NCBI GenBank assembly: GCA_004298905.1
Contig: SCTK01000004.1
Location: 185,835 to 249,834 of the forward strand
Direction of reading: 5' to 3'
Source of the DNA: Burkholderiaceae bacterium
Lineage (GTDB): Bacteria; Pseudomonadota; Gammaproteobacteria; Burkholderiales; Burkholderiaceae_D
Length of the DNA stretch: 64,000 bases
Under the pieces are notes generated by a model. That model did no database searches, was not told where the DNA came from, and was given only the letters and a program-made list of their open reading frames with translations. Numbering within the stretch: position 1 is the stretch's first letter; each line of letters opens with the position of its first letter. Shown here in pieces: positions 1 through 10,429 of the stretch. The position numbers and the translations under genes are program-made.

Positions 1-2
1 AC

Positions 3-1427
3 AGCGGTCAGGTGCGCTTCGAATATTTGCCGAACGATTCACTCGCCAACCGCGACCGCTCCACCTATTCGATCAAGCACAATGGTGTGTTGCCGGGCAA
101 TGTTGCGTTGCTGCTGGATTTGAATCGCGCTTCGGACGATCAGTATTTCCGCGATTTCTCCCACACGATTTCCGATAGCTCGCAGCTTTTCCTGCCCAAC
201 ACGGTGCAACTCGCGTATGGCGCCAGCTGGTGGAATGCGACCGTGCGTTCGACCCGTTATCAAACCTTGCAGGATCCATTGGCGCCGGTCGTCGAACCCT
301 ATAACCGCGCGCCACAGTTCACCTGGAATGCCGCCAAACAGGATGTGCACGGCTTCGATCTGGCGGCCACGACCGATTACACGCGATTCACCCATAGCAG
401 CTTGGTGGAGGGGGACCGTTTTGTCGCCATGCCCTCGCTGTCCCTGCCCTGGTTGACACCGGGCTTCTACGTCAAGCCCAAGATCACCTGGCACTACACG
501 CACTACAACCTGTCCCAGGAGGCTTCCGGCACGCAGAGCAACTTTACGCGCACGGTGCCGATCTACAGTCTCGATGCTGGTATGGTGTTCGAGCGCGATA
601 TCCGCTGGTTCGATGCGCAGGCGCAGCAAACGCTGGAGCCACGGCTGTTTTATCTGAAGGTGCCCTATCGCAATCAGGATGCCCTGCCCAACTTCGATAG
701 CGGGGTGGCGGATTTCAACTTTGCGCAGATTTTTTCGGAGAACGCATTCTCGGGATACGACCGCGTCGGCGATGCCAACCAGTTGACCGCCGCCGTGATT
801 TCGCGCGTGCTCGATGCGCAGACCGGCAGCCAGATCGCGCGCGTGGCGCTCGCACAGCGTTTTTCCTATGAGCCGCCGCAGGTTTTCTTGCCGGGTCAGA
901 GTCAAACCGCCACGCGGCGTTCCGATTTTCTGCTGGCCGCGACCGGACAGATCAGCCCGGCCTTGCTGCTCGATACGGGATTGCAATACAACCCGTCGCA
1001 ACGGCGGGCACAAAAATCCAGCATTGGCCTGCGCTACCAGCCGGCCAAGCGCAAGGTGATCAACGCGACCTATCGCTACACGCGCGACCTGCTGGAACAG
1101 TTTGATGTGTCCGGTCAATGGCCGCTGAGCCGCACCTGGTCGGGGGTGGCCCGCTTCAATTATTCGATGCGTGAAAGTCGCTTGATTGAATCGGCGGTCG
1201 GTCTGGAGCACGATAGTTGTTGCTGGATTTTGCGGCTGGCAGCACAACGTTTTGCCGTCGGCACGCAAAACGTCAACACAGCGTTTTTTGTACAGTTGGA
1301 GTTCAAGGGCATGGGCGGCCTGGGTACGAGCCCGAAGGAAATGCTGCTGCGTAATGTACCGGGCTATACTCCACTCGACGCCCATCTGCCGGCGCGTACC
1401 CGTCCATTGACCGAGGACGATGAGTAA
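3..1427 (+). CDS. lptD: LptD (LPS-assembly outer membrane protein), C-terminal part, cut by window start
   Basis: Roughly the last 475 residues of the outer-membrane beta-barrel that, with LptE, inserts lipopolysaccharide into the outer leaflet. The frame is open from the first bases, so the N-terminal jellyroll lies outside the window. The visible part is alternating amphipathic strands with many aromatic residues, typical of the LptD barrel, including the Cys-Cys pair (HDSCCWIL) near the C terminus used in LptD disulfides. The family call is supported by the next genes, surA, pdxA and rsmA, the conserved proteobacterial lptD-surA-pdxA-rsmA order. The surA frame begins at the lptD stop. Long antisense frames over this gene are codon-bias shadows. 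Confidence 0.93.
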   Translation, partial: SGQVRFEYLPNDSLANRDRSTYSIKHNGVLPGNVALLLDLNRASDDQYFRDFSHTISDSSQLFLPNTVQLAYGASWWNATVRSTRYQTLQDPLAPVVEPYNRAPQFTWNAAKQDVHGFDLAATTDYTRFTHSSLVEGDRFVAMPSLSLPWLTPGFYVKPKITWHYTHYNLSQEASGTQSNFTRTVPIYSLDAGMVFERDIRWFDAQAQQTLEPRLFYLKVPYRNQDALPNFDSGVADFNFAQIFSENAFSGYDRVGDANQLTAAVISRVLDAQTGSQIARVALAQRFSYEPPQVFLPGQSQTATRRSDFLLAATGQISPALLLDTGLQYNPSQRRAQKSSIGLRYQPAKRKVINATYRYTRDLLEQFDVSGQWPLSRTWSGVARFNYSMRESRLIESAVGLEHDSCCWILRLAAQRFAVGTQNVNTAFFVQLEFKGMGGLGTSPKEMLLRNVPGYTPLDAHLPARTRPLTEDDE

Positions 1428-1477
1428 TGTGTAACCGGTTGGCAGGATGGCTTGATATTGAGGAGAAGAAGGTGCAG

Positions 1478-2878
1478 ATGCAAGAGAAAGCCAAACCCCT
1501 GAGTTGGCTGAAACAATTGGTGGTGCTGGCGCTCACTGCGAGCGTAATTGTCTCACCGCTGTGGGCTGCGGCGCAGAAAGGTTTGAGCGAGACGCTGGAT
1601 CCGCAATCCGTCGCGCAATCGCACAAGGCGCGTCAGGTCGACGAGATTGTTGCAGTGGTCAACAAGGATGTCATCACGCGGAATGAGCTGGAACAGCGGT
1701 TGCTTAACGCACGACACCAACTGGAACAACGCAAGGTGGCCTTGCCCGATCTGGAAGCGTTGCAAAAGCAGGTGCTCGACCGCATGATCATCGAACGCAT
1801 TCAATTGCAATTGGCGCAGGAAAACGCCATTCGCATCGACGATCAACAACTCGATCGCGCGATTCTGCGCATTGCCGAACAAAACAACGTGAGCGTGCAA
1901 ACGATGCGCGACAAACTGGAAGCCGACGGCATTCCCTTCGTCCGTTTCCGCGAAGACATCCGGCGGGAAATCATTTTGTCGCGACTCCAGGAACGCGAAG
2001 TGGGCAGTCGCGTGCAGGTCAGCGATGCCGAGATCGATGCGTTTCTGGCCGAACGCGGTGGCGGTGTGCAAGCCAGCGTCAAGGAAATGAATCTCGCGCA
2101 GATTCTGTTGCGCTTGCCGGAGAACGCTTCGCCGGAGCAAATCGAGACCACGCGCAAGCGCGCCGATGCGCTGATGGCCGAATTGAAACAGGGTGCTGAC
2201 TTTGCCAAGTTGGCGGCGGCCAACTCCAATGCGCAGGAAGCCCTGCAGGGTGGCGAGTTGGGTTGGCGCGCGGAAGAGCGGCTGCCACAACTGTTTCTCG
2301 ATGCTGTCAAAAATCTGAAACCGGGCGAAGTGGCCGCGCCGGTCAAGAGCGCCAACGGTTTCCATATTCTCAAGCTGCTTGGTCAGCGTGAAGTCAATCC
2401 GCTGCTGGAAAAACTGGCCGGCCCGCCGATTCGGCAAACCCATGCACGCCATATCCTGGTCCGTGTCAGTGAATTGGTATCGCAAAGTGAAGCGCAGCGC
2501 CGTCTGCGTGATCTCAAGCAACGGTTGGACAACAAGGCCGCCGATTTTGCTGAGTTGGCGCGGTTGTATTCGGCCGATGGCTCGGCCGCCAAGGGCGGCG
2601 ATCTGGGCTGGATCTATCCCGGCGACACCGTGCCCGAATTCGAGCGCGCGATGGATGCCTTGCAGCCCGGTCAGATCAGCGAACCGATCGAGACCCCGTT
2701 TGGCTGGCACTTGATCCAGGTGCTGGAACGCCGCAGCCAGCAAGCCTCCGCCGAGCGTGTGCGTGTGATGGCGCGTGAAGCTGTGCGCGAGCGCAAAGCG
2801 GATGCCGCCTATCAGGATTGGTTGCGCCAGATTCGTGACGAAGCTTTTGTGGAAATTCGTTTAGGCGAACATCAGTGA
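1478..2878 (+). CDS. surA: SurA periplasmic chaperone / peptidyl-prolyl isomerase
   Basis: Periplasmic chaperone that escorts outer-membrane proteins, including LptD, to the BAM complex. A signal peptide covers about residues 1-32 (hydrophobic [18 protein letters not shown]). An N-terminal SurA domain follows, then two parvulin PpiC domains at about residues 200-300 and 318-418, each ending in the GFHILKLL / GWHLIQVL type strand. The frame is open back to 1427, overlapping the lptD stop, but the ribosome-binding site (AGGAGAAGAAGG at 1461-1472) favours ATG 1478 or GTG 1472. The length, 466 residues, is slightly above the E. coli protein. The stop overlaps the pdxA start. Confidence 0.95.
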   Translation: MQEKAKPLSWLKQLVVLALTASVIVSPLWAAAQKGLSETLDPQSVAQSHKARQVDEIVAVVNKDVITRNELEQRLLNARHQLEQRKVALPDLEALQKQVLDRMIIERIQLQLAQENAIRIDDQQLDRAILRIAEQNNVSVQTMRDKLEADGIPFVRFREDIRREIILSRLQEREVGSRVQVSDAEIDAFLAERGGGVQASVKEMNLAQILLRLPENASPEQIETTRKRADALMAELKQGADFAKLAAANSNAQEALQGGELGWRAEERLPQLFLDAVKNLKPGEVAAPVKSANGFHILKLLGQREVNPLLEKLAGPPIRQTHARHILVRVSELVSQSEAQRRLRDLKQRLDNKAADFAELARLYSADGSAAKGGDLGWIYPGDTVPEFERAMDALQPGQISEPIETPFGWHLIQVLERRSQQASAERVRVMAREAVRERKADAAYQDWLRQIRDEAFVEIRLGEHQ

Positions 2879-3879
2879 ATGATGTTGGGCCCCCTGTAGT
2901 TGCCATTACCACTGGCGAACCGGCCGGGATCGGGCCGGACATCTGCCTGCAGGCGCTGGCACAAGCGCGCAGTCAGTTTCCCGCACTGCGCTTCGTTCTG
3001 CTCGGTGATCGTGGCATGTTGACGGTGCGCGCGCGCAAGCTCGGTATTCCATTGCGTTTGACTGAATATCAGCCGGAGCGCAGCACCCAGTCATCCGGCA
3101 AGGACAGTGTTGAAGTTTTGCATGTGCCGCTTACGCAACCCTGCGAACCCGGCAAGCTCAACCCGGCTAATGCGCGCAGTGTCCTAGCCCTGCTCGACCG
3201 CGCCATCCAGGGCGCCCAGCAAGGAGCGTTCGCTGCGTTGGTGACGGCGCCGGTGCACAAGGCCGTGATCAATGAAGCGGGCATCGCGTTTTCCGGCCAC
3301 ACCGAATATCTCGCCGCAGCCTGCGGCATGAAACAGGTGGTCATGATGCTCGCTGGTGGTGGCATGCGTGTTGCATTGGCAACCACCCATCTCCCTTTGC
3401 GCGCGGTGCCCGATGCTGTTAATCAGCCGCAGCTGCTCACCACCTTGCGCATCATCGATCACGATTTTCGTGCGCGCTTCGGCATTGCGCAGCCACGCAT
3501 TCTGGTGGCCGGCTTGAACCCGCATGCAGGCGAAGGCGGTTATCTGGGGCGCGAAGAAATCGACATCATCCGCCCCGCTATTGAGCAGGCCCAGGCTGAA
3601 GGCATCGAGGCCAGCGGGCCTTTCCCCGCCGACACCCTGTTTCAGGAAAAATATCTGCAAGCTGCCGACTGTGTGCTCGCGATGTATCACGATCAGGGCT
3701 TGCCGGTGCTCAAGCACGCCAGCTTCGGTCAAGGCGTCAACATCACCCTCGGCCTGCCCATCGTGCGCGTCTCCGTTGATCACGGCACCGCGCTCGATCT
3801 GGCCGGCAGCGGCAAAGCCGACCATGGCAGCCTGCTCGCCGCCGTGCGCACCGTCGCGGAAATTCTGACGCATGTCTAA
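2875..3879 (+). CDS. pdxA: 4-hydroxythreonine-4-phosphate dehydrogenase
   Basis: Catalyses NAD-dependent oxidation of 4-phosphohydroxy-L-threonine in the DXP-dependent pathway to pyridoxal 5'-phosphate. The 334 residues match the family length. The N-terminal [12 protein letters not shown] signature is present, as are the three metal-binding histidines expected in PdxA, at about residue 171 (TTHLPL), 216 (NPHAGEGG) and 272 (YHDQG). The start is GTG 2875, overlapping the surA stop by 4 bases (GTGA), which suggests translational coupling. rsmA begins 9 bases after the stop. Confidence 0.96.
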   Translation: MNDVGPPVVAITTGEPAGIGPDICLQALAQARSQFPALRFVLLGDRGMLTVRARKLGIPLRLTEYQPERSTQSSGKDSVEVLHVPLTQPCEPGKLNPANARSVLALLDRAIQGAQQGAFAALVTAPVHKAVINEAGIAFSGHTEYLAAACGMKQVVMMLAGGGMRVALATTHLPLRAVPDAVNQPQLLTTLRIIDHDFRARFGIAQPRILVAGLNPHAGEGGYLGREEIDIIRPAIEQAQAEGIEASGPFPADTLFQEKYLQAADCVLAMYHDQGLPVLKHASFGQGVNITLGLPIVRVSVDHGTALDLAGSGKADHGSLLAAVRTVAEILTHV

Positions 3880-3888
3880 ACTGCACGC

Positions 3889-4674
3889 GTGAAACACATT
3901 CCCCGTAAACGTTTCGGACAAAATTTCTTGACGGATGCTGGCGTCATCGACGCCATCGTGCGCGCGATCGATCCGCAGCCGGGCGAGGTGATGGTGGAAA
4001 TTGGCCCCGGGCAGGCCGCCATGACGCGGCCGGTGCTGCAGCGTCTTGGGCAATTACAGGTGGTCGAGATCGACCGCGATCTGGTCGCCCTGCTGCAGAA
4101 AAAATTTCCGGCCGATCAATTGATCGTGCATCAAGCCGACGCCTTGCAATTCGACTTTGGTCAGCTCGCACCGCAAGGCGGACAGTTGCGCATCATCGGC
4201 AATCTGCCCTACAACATCTCCAGTCCCTTGCTATTTCATCTCATGGGTTTTGCGGCCAAGGTGCGCGATCAGCATTTCATGCTGCAAAAGGAAGTGGTGG
4301 AACGCATGGTGGCGCAGCCCGGCAGCAAGGATTTCTCGCGCCTCACGGTCATGCTGCAGGCGCGCTATGCGATGGACATGCTGTTCGAAGTGCCGCCCAC
4401 TGCGTTCGATCCACCGCCCAAAGTGGACTCCGCCATCGTGCGCATGATTCCGCTGCCCGCCGACCAGCAGCAGGTCACGGACTGGGAATGTCTTGCCGAA
4501 GTGGTGACCCAGGCTTTTTCACAGCGCCGCAAGATGCTGCGCAATACCTTGGGCACCTTGGCAAAGGAAATCGATCTGGTGGCTCTGGGGGTTGATCTAC
4601 AGGCACGGGCAGAAGATATTCCCGTGGCTACCTACATCGCCGTGGCCAATCACCTGCACGAGCAGCGCACGTGA
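3889..4674 (+). CDS. rsmA: 16S rRNA (A1518/A1519-N6,N6)-dimethyltransferase
   Basis: RsmA/KsgA dimethylates two adjacent adenines in the 3' hairpin of 16S rRNA late in 30S assembly. The protein opens with [13 protein letters not shown], the usual family start, has the SAM-binding motif [11 protein letters not shown] (about residues 38-48) and the catalytic N-L-P-Y motif (GNLPYNISS, about 103-111). Length is 261 residues. The start codon is GTG at 3889, just after pdxA, so it is the last gene of the lptD-surA-pdxA-rsmA operon. A near-perfect hairpin (4679-4709) follows the stop. Confidence 0.97.
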   Translation: MKHIPRKRFGQNFLTDAGVIDAIVRAIDPQPGEVMVEIGPGQAAMTRPVLQRLGQLQVVEIDRDLVALLQKKFPADQLIVHQADALQFDFGQLAPQGGQLRIIGNLPYNISSPLLFHLMGFAAKVRDQHFMLQKEVVERMVAQPGSKDFSRLTVMLQARYAMDMLFEVPPTAFDPPPKVDSAIVRMIPLPADQQQVTDWECLAEVVTQAFSQRRKMLRNTLGTLAKEIDLVALGVDLQARAEDIPVATYIAVANHLHEQRT

Positions 4675-4678
4675 TGAA

Positions 4679-4709
4679 CGCAGGGTGGGGATTTATTGCC
4701 CACTCTGCG
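4679..4709. repeat. palindromic repeat between convergent genes, possible bidirectional terminator
   Basis: Arms 4679-4689 (CGCAGGGTGGG) and 4699-4709 (CCCACTCTGCG) pair with one mismatch around a 9-base loop (gatttattg). It fills the gap between the rsmA stop and the stop of the opposing small membrane protein. A sequence with the same GGGTG...TTATTGCCCAC core recurs at 63858-63882, so this is probably a dispersed repeat rather than a dedicated terminator. No long T-run follows on either strand. Confidence 0.6.
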
Positions 4710-4710
4710 A

Positions 4711-5025
4711 CTAGCCGCACCATTTGCAATCGACTTCATAAGTCAGTAGGCCGGAGAAATAGCTTCCCAGTCTTAGCCAACATGATTTGCTCGCGCCTTG
4801 GCTGTCGACAACTTCCACTTTGCAAACCACTTGATTACGGCCCCTGAGTAAAAAAGGGTACGGTGTGAAGAAGGATCTTTCTTCATATTTGAGAACGGTA
4901 AATTCGTTTTCTTTGGCCCATCTGTGAACGTATACGCTAATCTTTTTTCTTCTGGCTCGAAGATAGGACCACGCGAATAACAATGCCATGATGCTTATTA
5001 GGATGGGCAAGAAGAAAAATTCCAT
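4711..5025 (-). CDS. small membrane-anchored protein of unknown function
   Basis: 104 residues starting MEFFFLPILIS. One hydrophobic N-terminal segment (about residues 2-18) is followed by a basic stretch (RARRKK), so the protein is predicted to be anchored with the soluble part in the cytoplasm. The rest is a compact beta-rich domain with aromatic residues and a C-terminal Cys pair (CKWCG). The frame can be extended to a TTG at 5037, but ATG 5025 is preferred. It starts about 18 bases after the YgjP-like gene stop and is probably the last gene of that operon. I do not recognise the family. Base composition is lower in GC than its neighbours. Confidence 0.75.
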   Translation of the reverse strand: MEFFFLPILISIMALLFAWSYLRARRKKISVYVHRWAKENEFTVLKYEERSFFTPYPFLLRGRNQVVCKVEVVDSQGASKSCWLRLGSYFSGLLTYEVDCKWCG

Positions 5026-5043
5026 TGAATGGGGCAAGGCGTA

Positions 5044-5922
5044 TCAGAACAATTCTGGCAACAGCTCGGGATGCTGATGGCGCAATGCCTTGCGGGCATT
5101 GTGATAGTCGGGATAGAGGCTGGCCACTGTTTGCCAGAAACGCGGGCTGTGGTTCATTTCCTTCAAGTGCGCCAGTTCGTGCGCGATCACGTAATCGATG
5201 ATGTCCTGGGTGAAATGAATCAGGCGCCAGTTTAGGCGCACATGGCCTTGCGCCGTGCAGCTGCCCCACTGCGTGGTGGCGCTGGATAATCCCCAGCCGC
5301 TGATGCGCCAGCCGCTGAGTGCGAGATAGTGTTCCAGACGTGACTCGAAAATGCGCCGGGCTTCGCCCTGCAACCACGCTTGTACGCGATCCTTGATTTG
5401 CTGCGGGCTGGCGTGCTGCGGCATGGCGATTTGCAGTATGCGCTGTCCGGCAATCTCGGCCAAGGCGGATTGGCTGGCGCCCAGTTCAATCGTCAAGGGC
5501 GCGCCCAAGAAAGGAATCGTGGCGCCGGACGCCCACTGCATGCTGGGCAGCGCGCGTCGCGTGCTGCGCTCTTTCCAGGCGGCGAGTTTGGTCAGTATCC
5601 AGCGCTCTTTTTCGCGGATGCTTTGCTCGATGTCGTGCAGACCAATCCAGCGCGGGGCGGTGACGCGCAGGCCATCGTCGCTGATTTGAAAGCCGATCGA
5701 TTTGCGTGGACTGCGTTTGAGCAGATAGGAAATCGTTTGCGCACCGAGCGCGATTTCGCGCGCGTCTTTCGGCCGCGCCGGGGCGGGGGGTATTGGCGGT
5801 GCGGGTGCGACGGGTGCGATAGGTGTGCCAGGCAGATCAAACAAGAGGGAAAGCTGGGCTGGGTCGCTGCGCGGGGAGCGAAGTTTGGCGTGGGCGGGCA
5901 ATGCTTGCGGGCCAACAGTCAC
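5044..5922 (-). CDS. YgjP-like (SprT-type) zinc metallopeptidase, M48-related
   Basis: 292 residues with zinc motif HELAH at 248-252 and a further His at 258 (MNHSPRFW), the signature of the YgjP/WLM (DUF45) metal-dependent hydrolases. There is no signal peptide, so it is cytoplasmic. The Pro/Ala-rich segment at about residues 35-50 is a linker. GTG at 5922 is used, 6 bases after the plsC stop, with GAGG upstream. In beta- and gammaproteobacteria this gene often follows plsC. The substrate is unknown. Confidence 0.88.
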   Translation of the reverse strand: MTVGPQALPAHAKLRSPRSDPAQLSLLFDLPGTPIAPVAPAPPIPPAPARPKDAREIALGAQTISYLLKRSPRKSIGFQISDDGLRVTAPRWIGLHDIEQSIREKERWILTKLAAWKERSTRRALPSMQWASGATIPFLGAPLTIELGASQSALAEIAGQRILQIAMPQHASPQQIKDRVQAWLQGEARRIFESRLEHYLALSGWRISGWGLSSATTQWGSCTAQGHVRLNWRLIHFTQDIIDYVIAHELAHLKEMNHSPRFWQTVASLYPDYHNARKALRHQHPELLPELF

Positions 5923-5928
5923 GTGATT

Positions 5929-6678
5929 TCAACCTCGGTCATGGTGATACGCATGGGGGCTGATGCGGCGCATCTCGTTTTCAATCCAGGCTTCCACTTG
6001 ATCGTTCAACTGACTCGGTGTTTTCTCTGCGACCGGGATCGGATCGCCAATCGAGATTGTAATCAAACCAGGTTGTTTGAGAAAGGCGTTGCGCGGCCAG
6101 CACTCGCCGGAGTTGACGGCAATCGGAACCACGGGTGTATCGGTGCGAAGCGCCAGCCGCGCGCCGCCGCTTTTGTACTGCCCCTGACTGCCAACCTTGG
6201 TGCGTGTACCTTCCGGAAACAGCAACACCCATTTGCCATGCTCCAGCACGCGCTTGCCTTGTTGCACGATATCTTCAAACGCATCGGCTGCGCGGCCACG
6301 GTTGATGTGAATCATCTCCATCAAGGCAATCGCCCAGCCGAAAAACGGGATGTAGAGCAGTTCGCGTTTGAAGACGTAACAGAGCTGACGCGGAAACAGG
6401 GCTGTATAGGCCACGGTTTCCCAGGCGGATTGGTGTTTGGATAACAAGACGGCGGGACCATCCGGCAGTTTTTCCCGGCCTTCGATGCGATAGCGGATGC
6501 CGCAAATCGCGCGCGCCAGCCAGACGAATATGCTGCCCCAGGGGGTGACGATCAGACGATAGCGCCAGGTGCGCGGCAGAATGATGGTGAAAAAGGCCAG
6601 CGATCCAAACAACGCAGTCGCGGCGGACAGACCGAGCATGAAAATGACGGCACGCAAAAACAGCAAAACGTTTCTCAT
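5929..6678 (-). CDS. plsC: 1-acyl-sn-glycerol-3-phosphate acyltransferase (PlsC family)
   Basis: 249 residues. Transfers an acyl group to lysophosphatidic acid to give phosphatidic acid at the inner membrane. An N-terminal hydrophobic segment (about residues 5-35) is followed by the acyltransferase motifs: block I as KHQSAWE (His82 with Glu87, an HX4E variant of the usual HX4D), block II INRGRA (125-130) and block III FPEGTR (154-159). The start is ATG 6678; the longer frame upstream overlaps gmhB and is not coding. It begins 7 bases after gmhB and is followed by the YgjP-like gene. Confidence 0.9.
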   Translation of the reverse strand: MRNVLLFLRAVIFMLGLSAATALFGSLAFFTIILPRTWRYRLIVTPWGSIFVWLARAICGIRYRIEGREKLPDGPAVLLSKHQSAWETVAYTALFPRQLCYVFKRELLYIPFFGWAIALMEMIHINRGRAADAFEDIVQQGKRVLEHGKWVLLFPEGTRTKVGSQGQYKSGGARLALRTDTPVVPIAVNSGECWPRNAFLKQPGLITISIGDPIPVAEKTPSQLNDQVEAWIENEMRRISPHAYHHDRG

Positions 6679-6685
6679 GCGTGCC

Positions 6686-7228
6686 TTATTCGCTTTCCTG
6701 CACGAGTGTTTGCGCGGCGGCCAGCAGATCGGCGAAGACCAGGGTGTTCTCCGGCAGATCGCCATTGGCGAAAGTTTTTTCACCCTTGCCAGTGCGCACC
6801 AGCACCGGAATGCAGCCGACACTGGAAGCCGCCACAATGTCGCGCGCCGAATCGCCGACTGCATAGACAGTTTGCAGATCGACGCTGAAACGCTGGGCGA
6901 TGGCGGTGAACATGCCCGCCTTCGGCTTGCGGCAATCGCAGCCTTCTTCCGGCGTATGCGGGCAAAAGAACACCGCATCGACATGCCCGCCCTGCGCCGA
7001 CACCAGCCGATGCATCTTGTCGTGCATCGCATTCAGGGTTTGCATATCGAACAGCCCGCGCCCGACGCCCGATTGATTGGTCGCCACCGCCACGCGAAAA
7101 CCATTCTGGTTCAGCAAGGCAATCGCCTCCAGACTGCCGGGCAGCGGCTTCCACTCCTCGGGCGACTTGATGTAGTGCTCGCTATCGAAGTTGATCACGC
7201 CATCGCGGTCGAGAATAATCAGTTTCAT
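6686..7228 (-). CDS. gmhB: D-glycero-beta-D-manno-heptose 1,7-bisphosphate 7-phosphatase
   Basis: HAD-superfamily phosphatase of the ADP-heptose pathway for LPS inner core. 180 residues, with the nucleophile motif DRDGVIN at the N terminus (Asp7, Asp9), the zinc-binding cysteine/histidine loop FFCPHTPEEGCDC near the middle, and the C-terminal VGDSARD acidic motif. It lies between glyS and plsC, the common Burkholderiales order. The gap to glyS is 11 bases. Confidence 0.93.
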   Translation of the reverse strand: MKLIILDRDGVINFDSEHYIKSPEEWKPLPGSLEAIALLNQNGFRVAVATNQSGVGRGLFDMQTLNAMHDKMHRLVSAQGGHVDAVFFCPHTPEEGCDCRKPKAGMFTAIAQRFSVDLQTVYAVGDSARDIVAASSVGCIPVLVRTGKGEKTFANGDLPENTLVFADLLAAAQTLVQESE

Positions 7229-7239
7229 CGTTTTACTAT

Positions 7240-9342
7240 CTAGCCTGCCAAACGGGAGAGGTCGGCCACGCGATTCATTGCATCATGCAACTGCTTGAGC
7301 AATGCCAATCGATTGTTGCGCAGCGCGGGATCGTCAGCGTTCACCATCACCTTGTCGAAGAAGCTATCCACCGGCGCTTTCAGTGCGGCCAGCGCCTGTA
7401 GTGATGCAGTATAGTCGCCCGCCGCAAAGGCCTTATCTGCTTTTGGCGTGACGTTCTGCAAGGCTTCAAACAGTGCTTGCTCGGCGTCTTCTTTCAGTAA
7501 GGTGATATCGACAGTCACGCTCTTCGTCTCGGCCTTTTTTAAGATGTTGCCGACGCGTTTGTTGGCAGCGGCGAGGGATTCTGCTTCGGGCAGGCGAGCG
7601 AACGCTTTCACCGCAATCAGCTGTTTGTTGACCAGATTCAAATGTAATTTGTTCTTACTCAAAACAGCATCGACCTCTTGTGCGGTATTTCCCTGCTCGC
7701 GCAACAGACCACTAAAACGATCGTTAATAAACATCAATAGTTCCAAATGGGCTGAACCAACCAACTCCCTTGGAAATATAGAAAATGCCTGTTTGATCAA
7801 AAAATCATATATAGGTAAATCCAGATCATTCTCTACGATGATCCGGATCACACCCAAGGCATGGCGGCGCAGTGCAAACGGATCCTTGTCACCGGTCGGT
7901 TGCTGACCGATGCCAAACATGCCGACCAGCGTTTCCAGCTTGTCGGCCAGTGCCACGCAAATGCCCACTTGATTGCGCGGCAGCGCATCGCCGGCAAAGC
8001 GCGGTTTGTAGTGATCTTCGATCGCATCGGCGATGTCTTGCCCCAAGCCGTCATGCAAAGCGTAGTAACGGCCCATGATCCCTTGCAGTTCGGGGAACTC
8101 GCCGACCATGTCGGTGAGCAGATCGGCTTTGGCCAGCGTGGCGGCTTGTTCGGCTTGCTGTGCGAGTTTCGCACCGCCGAGTTGCTCACCAATCGCCTTG
8201 GCAATTGCGGCGACGCGCAGCACGCGCTCGCCTTGGGTGCCGAGCTTGTTGTGATACACCACCTTGTCGAGGCCAGCCACGCGTGAAGCCAGCGTTTTCT
8301 TGCGATCCTGATCGAAAAAGAATTTCGCATCGGCCAAACGCGGGCGCACCACGCGCTCATTGCCGCCGATTACCGCGCTGGGGTCGGCGGGTGAAATGTT
8401 GGAGACGATCAGAAATTTATTGGTCAGTTTGCCGCTGGCATCGAGCAGCGGGAAATATTTCTGGTTGGCCTTCATCGTCAGAATCAGGCATTCCTGCGGC
8501 ACTTCCAGAAACGCTTCCTCGAATTGGCCGATCAACACGTTGGGGCGTTCGACCAGCGCAGTCACTTCATCGAGCAGCGCTTCATCGGCAATCGGTTTCA
8601 GGTGGGCCCCGGCTTTCACGGCCGCGGCTTGCAGCTGACGCGCAATCTCGGCGCGACGCTCGGCGTAGCTGGCGATCACCGCGCCTTCGGTTTTCAATTG
8701 CTCGGCGTAACTATCGGCATCGCGCAACGTGATGATGGGCTTGGACGCTTCAAAGCGATGGCCTTGCGTTTCACGTCCAGCTTGCAAGCCGAGCACAGAC
8801 ACCGGCACGACATCGCTGCCATGCAGCGCCACCAGTTTATGCGCCGGACGCACGAAGTTGACGGTGGTCCAGCCGTCCTGCAGTTGATAGCCCATGACTT
8901 TAGGGATCGGCAGTTTGGTCAGCGCTTCGTCAAGCGCCTTCTGCAAACCGTCGATCAGTTTCGCACCGGCCTGCACGGCATCAAGGAACAGCACATCGCC
9001 TTCACGTTTCAATTTGGCGACCGCAGATTCATCGGCGCCGAGACTGGCGAGTTTCTTCAGCAGCGCGGGCGTGGCTTTGCCATCCGCGCTCAAGCCCACG
9101 GCGGCGGGCATCAGCTTTTGTGAAATGGCTTTGTCGGCAGCTTGTGCTGCCACGTTGGTGACATGCACGGCCAAACGGCGCGGCGAAGCAAAGGCGGTGA
9201 TTTGCGAACCATTGGCCAAGCCCTGCGCCTGCAGACTGGATGACAAGGTGGCGGCAAAGGATTCACCGAGTTTCTGGAGCGCTTTCGGGGGCAGTTCTTC
9301 GACGAACAATTCCACCAGCAAATTCTTTTGCGTCATTGTCAT
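7240..9342 (-). CDS. glyS: glycine--tRNA ligase, beta subunit
   Basis: 700 residues, the usual length of the beta subunit of the bacterial alpha2beta2 glycyl-tRNA synthetase, which binds tRNA-Gly. It opens with [16 protein letters not shown] and has the family core with [13 protein letters not shown] and the [31 protein letters not shown] HD region. ATG 9342 overlaps the glyQ stop by 4 bases (ATGA). A second ATG two codons downstream (9336) is an alternative start. Confidence 0.97.
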   Translation of the reverse strand: MTMTQKNLLVELFVEELPPKALQKLGESFAATLSSSLQAQGLANGSQITAFASPRRLAVHVTNVAAQAADKAISQKLMPAAVGLSADGKATPALLKKLASLGADESAVAKLKREGDVLFLDAVQAGAKLIDGLQKALDEALTKLPIPKVMGYQLQDGWTTVNFVRPAHKLVALHGSDVVPVSVLGLQAGRETQGHRFEASKPIITLRDADSYAEQLKTEGAVIASYAERRAEIARQLQAAAVKAGAHLKPIADEALLDEVTALVERPNVLIGQFEEAFLEVPQECLILTMKANQKYFPLLDASGKLTNKFLIVSNISPADPSAVIGGNERVVRPRLADAKFFFDQDRKKTLASRVAGLDKVVYHNKLGTQGERVLRVAAIAKAIGEQLGGAKLAQQAEQAATLAKADLLTDMVGEFPELQGIMGRYYALHDGLGQDIADAIEDHYKPRFAGDALPRNQVGICVALADKLETLVGMFGIGQQPTGDKDPFALRRHALGVIRIIVENDLDLPIYDFLIKQAFSIFPRELVGSAHLELLMFINDRFSGLLREQGNTAQEVDAVLSKNKLHLNLVNKQLIAVKAFARLPEAESLAAANKRVGNILKKAETKSVTVDITLLKEDAEQALFEALQNVTPKADKAFAAGDYTASLQALAALKAPVDSFFDKVMVNADDPALRNNRLALLKQLHDAMNRVADLSRLAG

Positions 9343-10274
9343 GCTGCTTTCTGCGAATTTTGTGCCAGGATTTCTTCAACCCAGGCGCGCGGCGCCATCG
9401 GGAAAGGTGGGTCGAGGCGTGCGCGGCTGTCGTAATAGGCTTGCGCGACGCTGCGGGCGAGATTGCGGATGCGGCCGATGTAGGCGGCGCGTTCAGTGAC
9501 GGAAATCGCGCCGCGGGCGTCGAGCAGGTTGAACGTGTGCGCGGCCTTGAGCACTTGCTCGTAGGCGGGCAGGGCCAGTTGCTGCTCCATCAGATATTTG
9601 GCTTGGCCTTCATGGTCGGCGAAATGCTGCAGCAGGATGTCGACATTGCTGTGCTCGAAGTTGTAAGTCGATTGCTCGACTTCGTTTTGGTGATAGACGT
9701 CGCCATAGTTCAGGCCGTCGGTCCATTTCAGATCGAACACGTTTTCCACGCCTTGCAGATACATCGCCAGACGCTCGATGCCGTAGGTGATCTCGCCAGT
9801 GATCGGCTTGCAGTTGATGCCGCCGACTTGCTGGAAATAGGTGAACTGCGTCACTTCCATGCCGTTCAGCCAGACTTCCCAACCCAAGCCCCAGGCGCCC
9901 AGCGTCGGGTTTTCCCAATCGTCTTCGACAAAGCGGATGTCGTTTTTCTTCAGATCGAAACCGAGCGCTTCAAGAGAGCCCAGATACAGTTCGAGAATGT
10001 TTTCCGGCGCGGGTTTGAGCACCACCTGATATTGGTAGTAGTGCTGCATGCGGTTGGGGTTGTTGCCGTAGCGGCCATCCTTGGGACGGCGCGACGGTTG
10101 CACGTAAGCGGCTTTCCACGGCTCCGGGCCGAGGGCGCGCAAAAAAGTGGCGGTGTGCGACGTGCCCGCGCCGACTTCCATGTCGTAGGGTTGCAGCAGC
10201 GCGCAGCCTTGCTTGTCCCAATACTCCTGCAGGCGCAGGATGATTTGTTGGAAACTTAATGTGTTATGGGTCAT
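9339..10274 (-). CDS. glyQ: glycine--tRNA ligase, alpha subunit
   Basis: 311 residues, the class II catalytic subunit that activates glycine and pairs with GlyS. The conserved start region [14 protein letters not shown] and the motif [10 protein letters not shown] are present, then [12 protein letters not shown] and the [19 protein letters not shown] region. The start is ATG 10274; the frame extends upstream to 10304 without a ribosome-binding site. It is transcribed into glyS with an ATGA overlap. A strong inverted repeat separates it from the upstream lnt gene. Confidence 0.97.
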   Translation of the reverse strand: MTHNTLSFQQIILRLQEYWDKQGCALLQPYDMEVGAGTSHTATFLRALGPEPWKAAYVQPSRRPKDGRYGNNPNRMQHYYQYQVVLKPAPENILELYLGSLEALGFDLKKNDIRFVEDDWENPTLGAWGLGWEVWLNGMEVTQFTYFQQVGGINCKPITGEITYGIERLAMYLQGVENVFDLKWTDGLNYGDVYHQNEVEQSTYNFEHSNVDILLQHFADHEGQAKYLMEQQLALPAYEQVLKAAHTFNLLDARGAISVTERAAYIGRIRNLARSVAQAYYDSRARLDPPFPMAPRAWVEEILAQNSQKAA

Positions 10275-10342
10275 GGCGTACTGCGACAAAGTGCGAAGCC
10301 GCAATTTTAATGGTTTTCAGGGGCGGAGGGAGGAAAGACATT

Positions 10343-10422
10343 TTTCACCACAGAGAACACAGAGACCACGGAGAGGATCAGGATGGTTTTTCTCCGTGGT
10401 CTCTGTGTTCTCTGTGGTGAAA
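10343..10422. repeat. perfect 32-bp inverted repeat between lnt and glyQ
   Basis: Arms 10343-10374 and 10391-10422 are exact reverse complements separated by 16 bases. The arm core is CACAGAGAACACAGAGACC, a sequence I recognise as a type of dispersed palindrome seen between genes in many proteobacteria. It lies just downstream of the lnt stop and about 70 bases before glyQ, so it would form a very stable hairpin in a read-through transcript. A decayed half-copy with CTCTGCGTTCTCTGTG occurs at 61055-61082. Confidence 0.85.
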
Positions 10423-10429
10423 GCCTTTT

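Noticed and set aside
39..1385. 448-codon open frame opposite lptD
   Set aside because: Mirrors the codon bias of lptD; Arg/Gln/His-rich with no fold signature.
1553..2743. 396-codon open frame opposite surA
   Set aside because: Shadow of the surA reading frame; the conserved gene on the plus strand explains the openness.
5380..6444. 354-codon plus-strand frame over the YgjP-like and plsC genes
   Set aside because: Spans two well-supported minus-strand genes and their junction; composition is typical of an antisense shadow.
6679..7032. N-terminal extension of the plsC frame into gmhB
   Set aside because: The extension is Arg/Cys/Ser-rich and lies wholly within gmhB; the family start is at ATG 6678.
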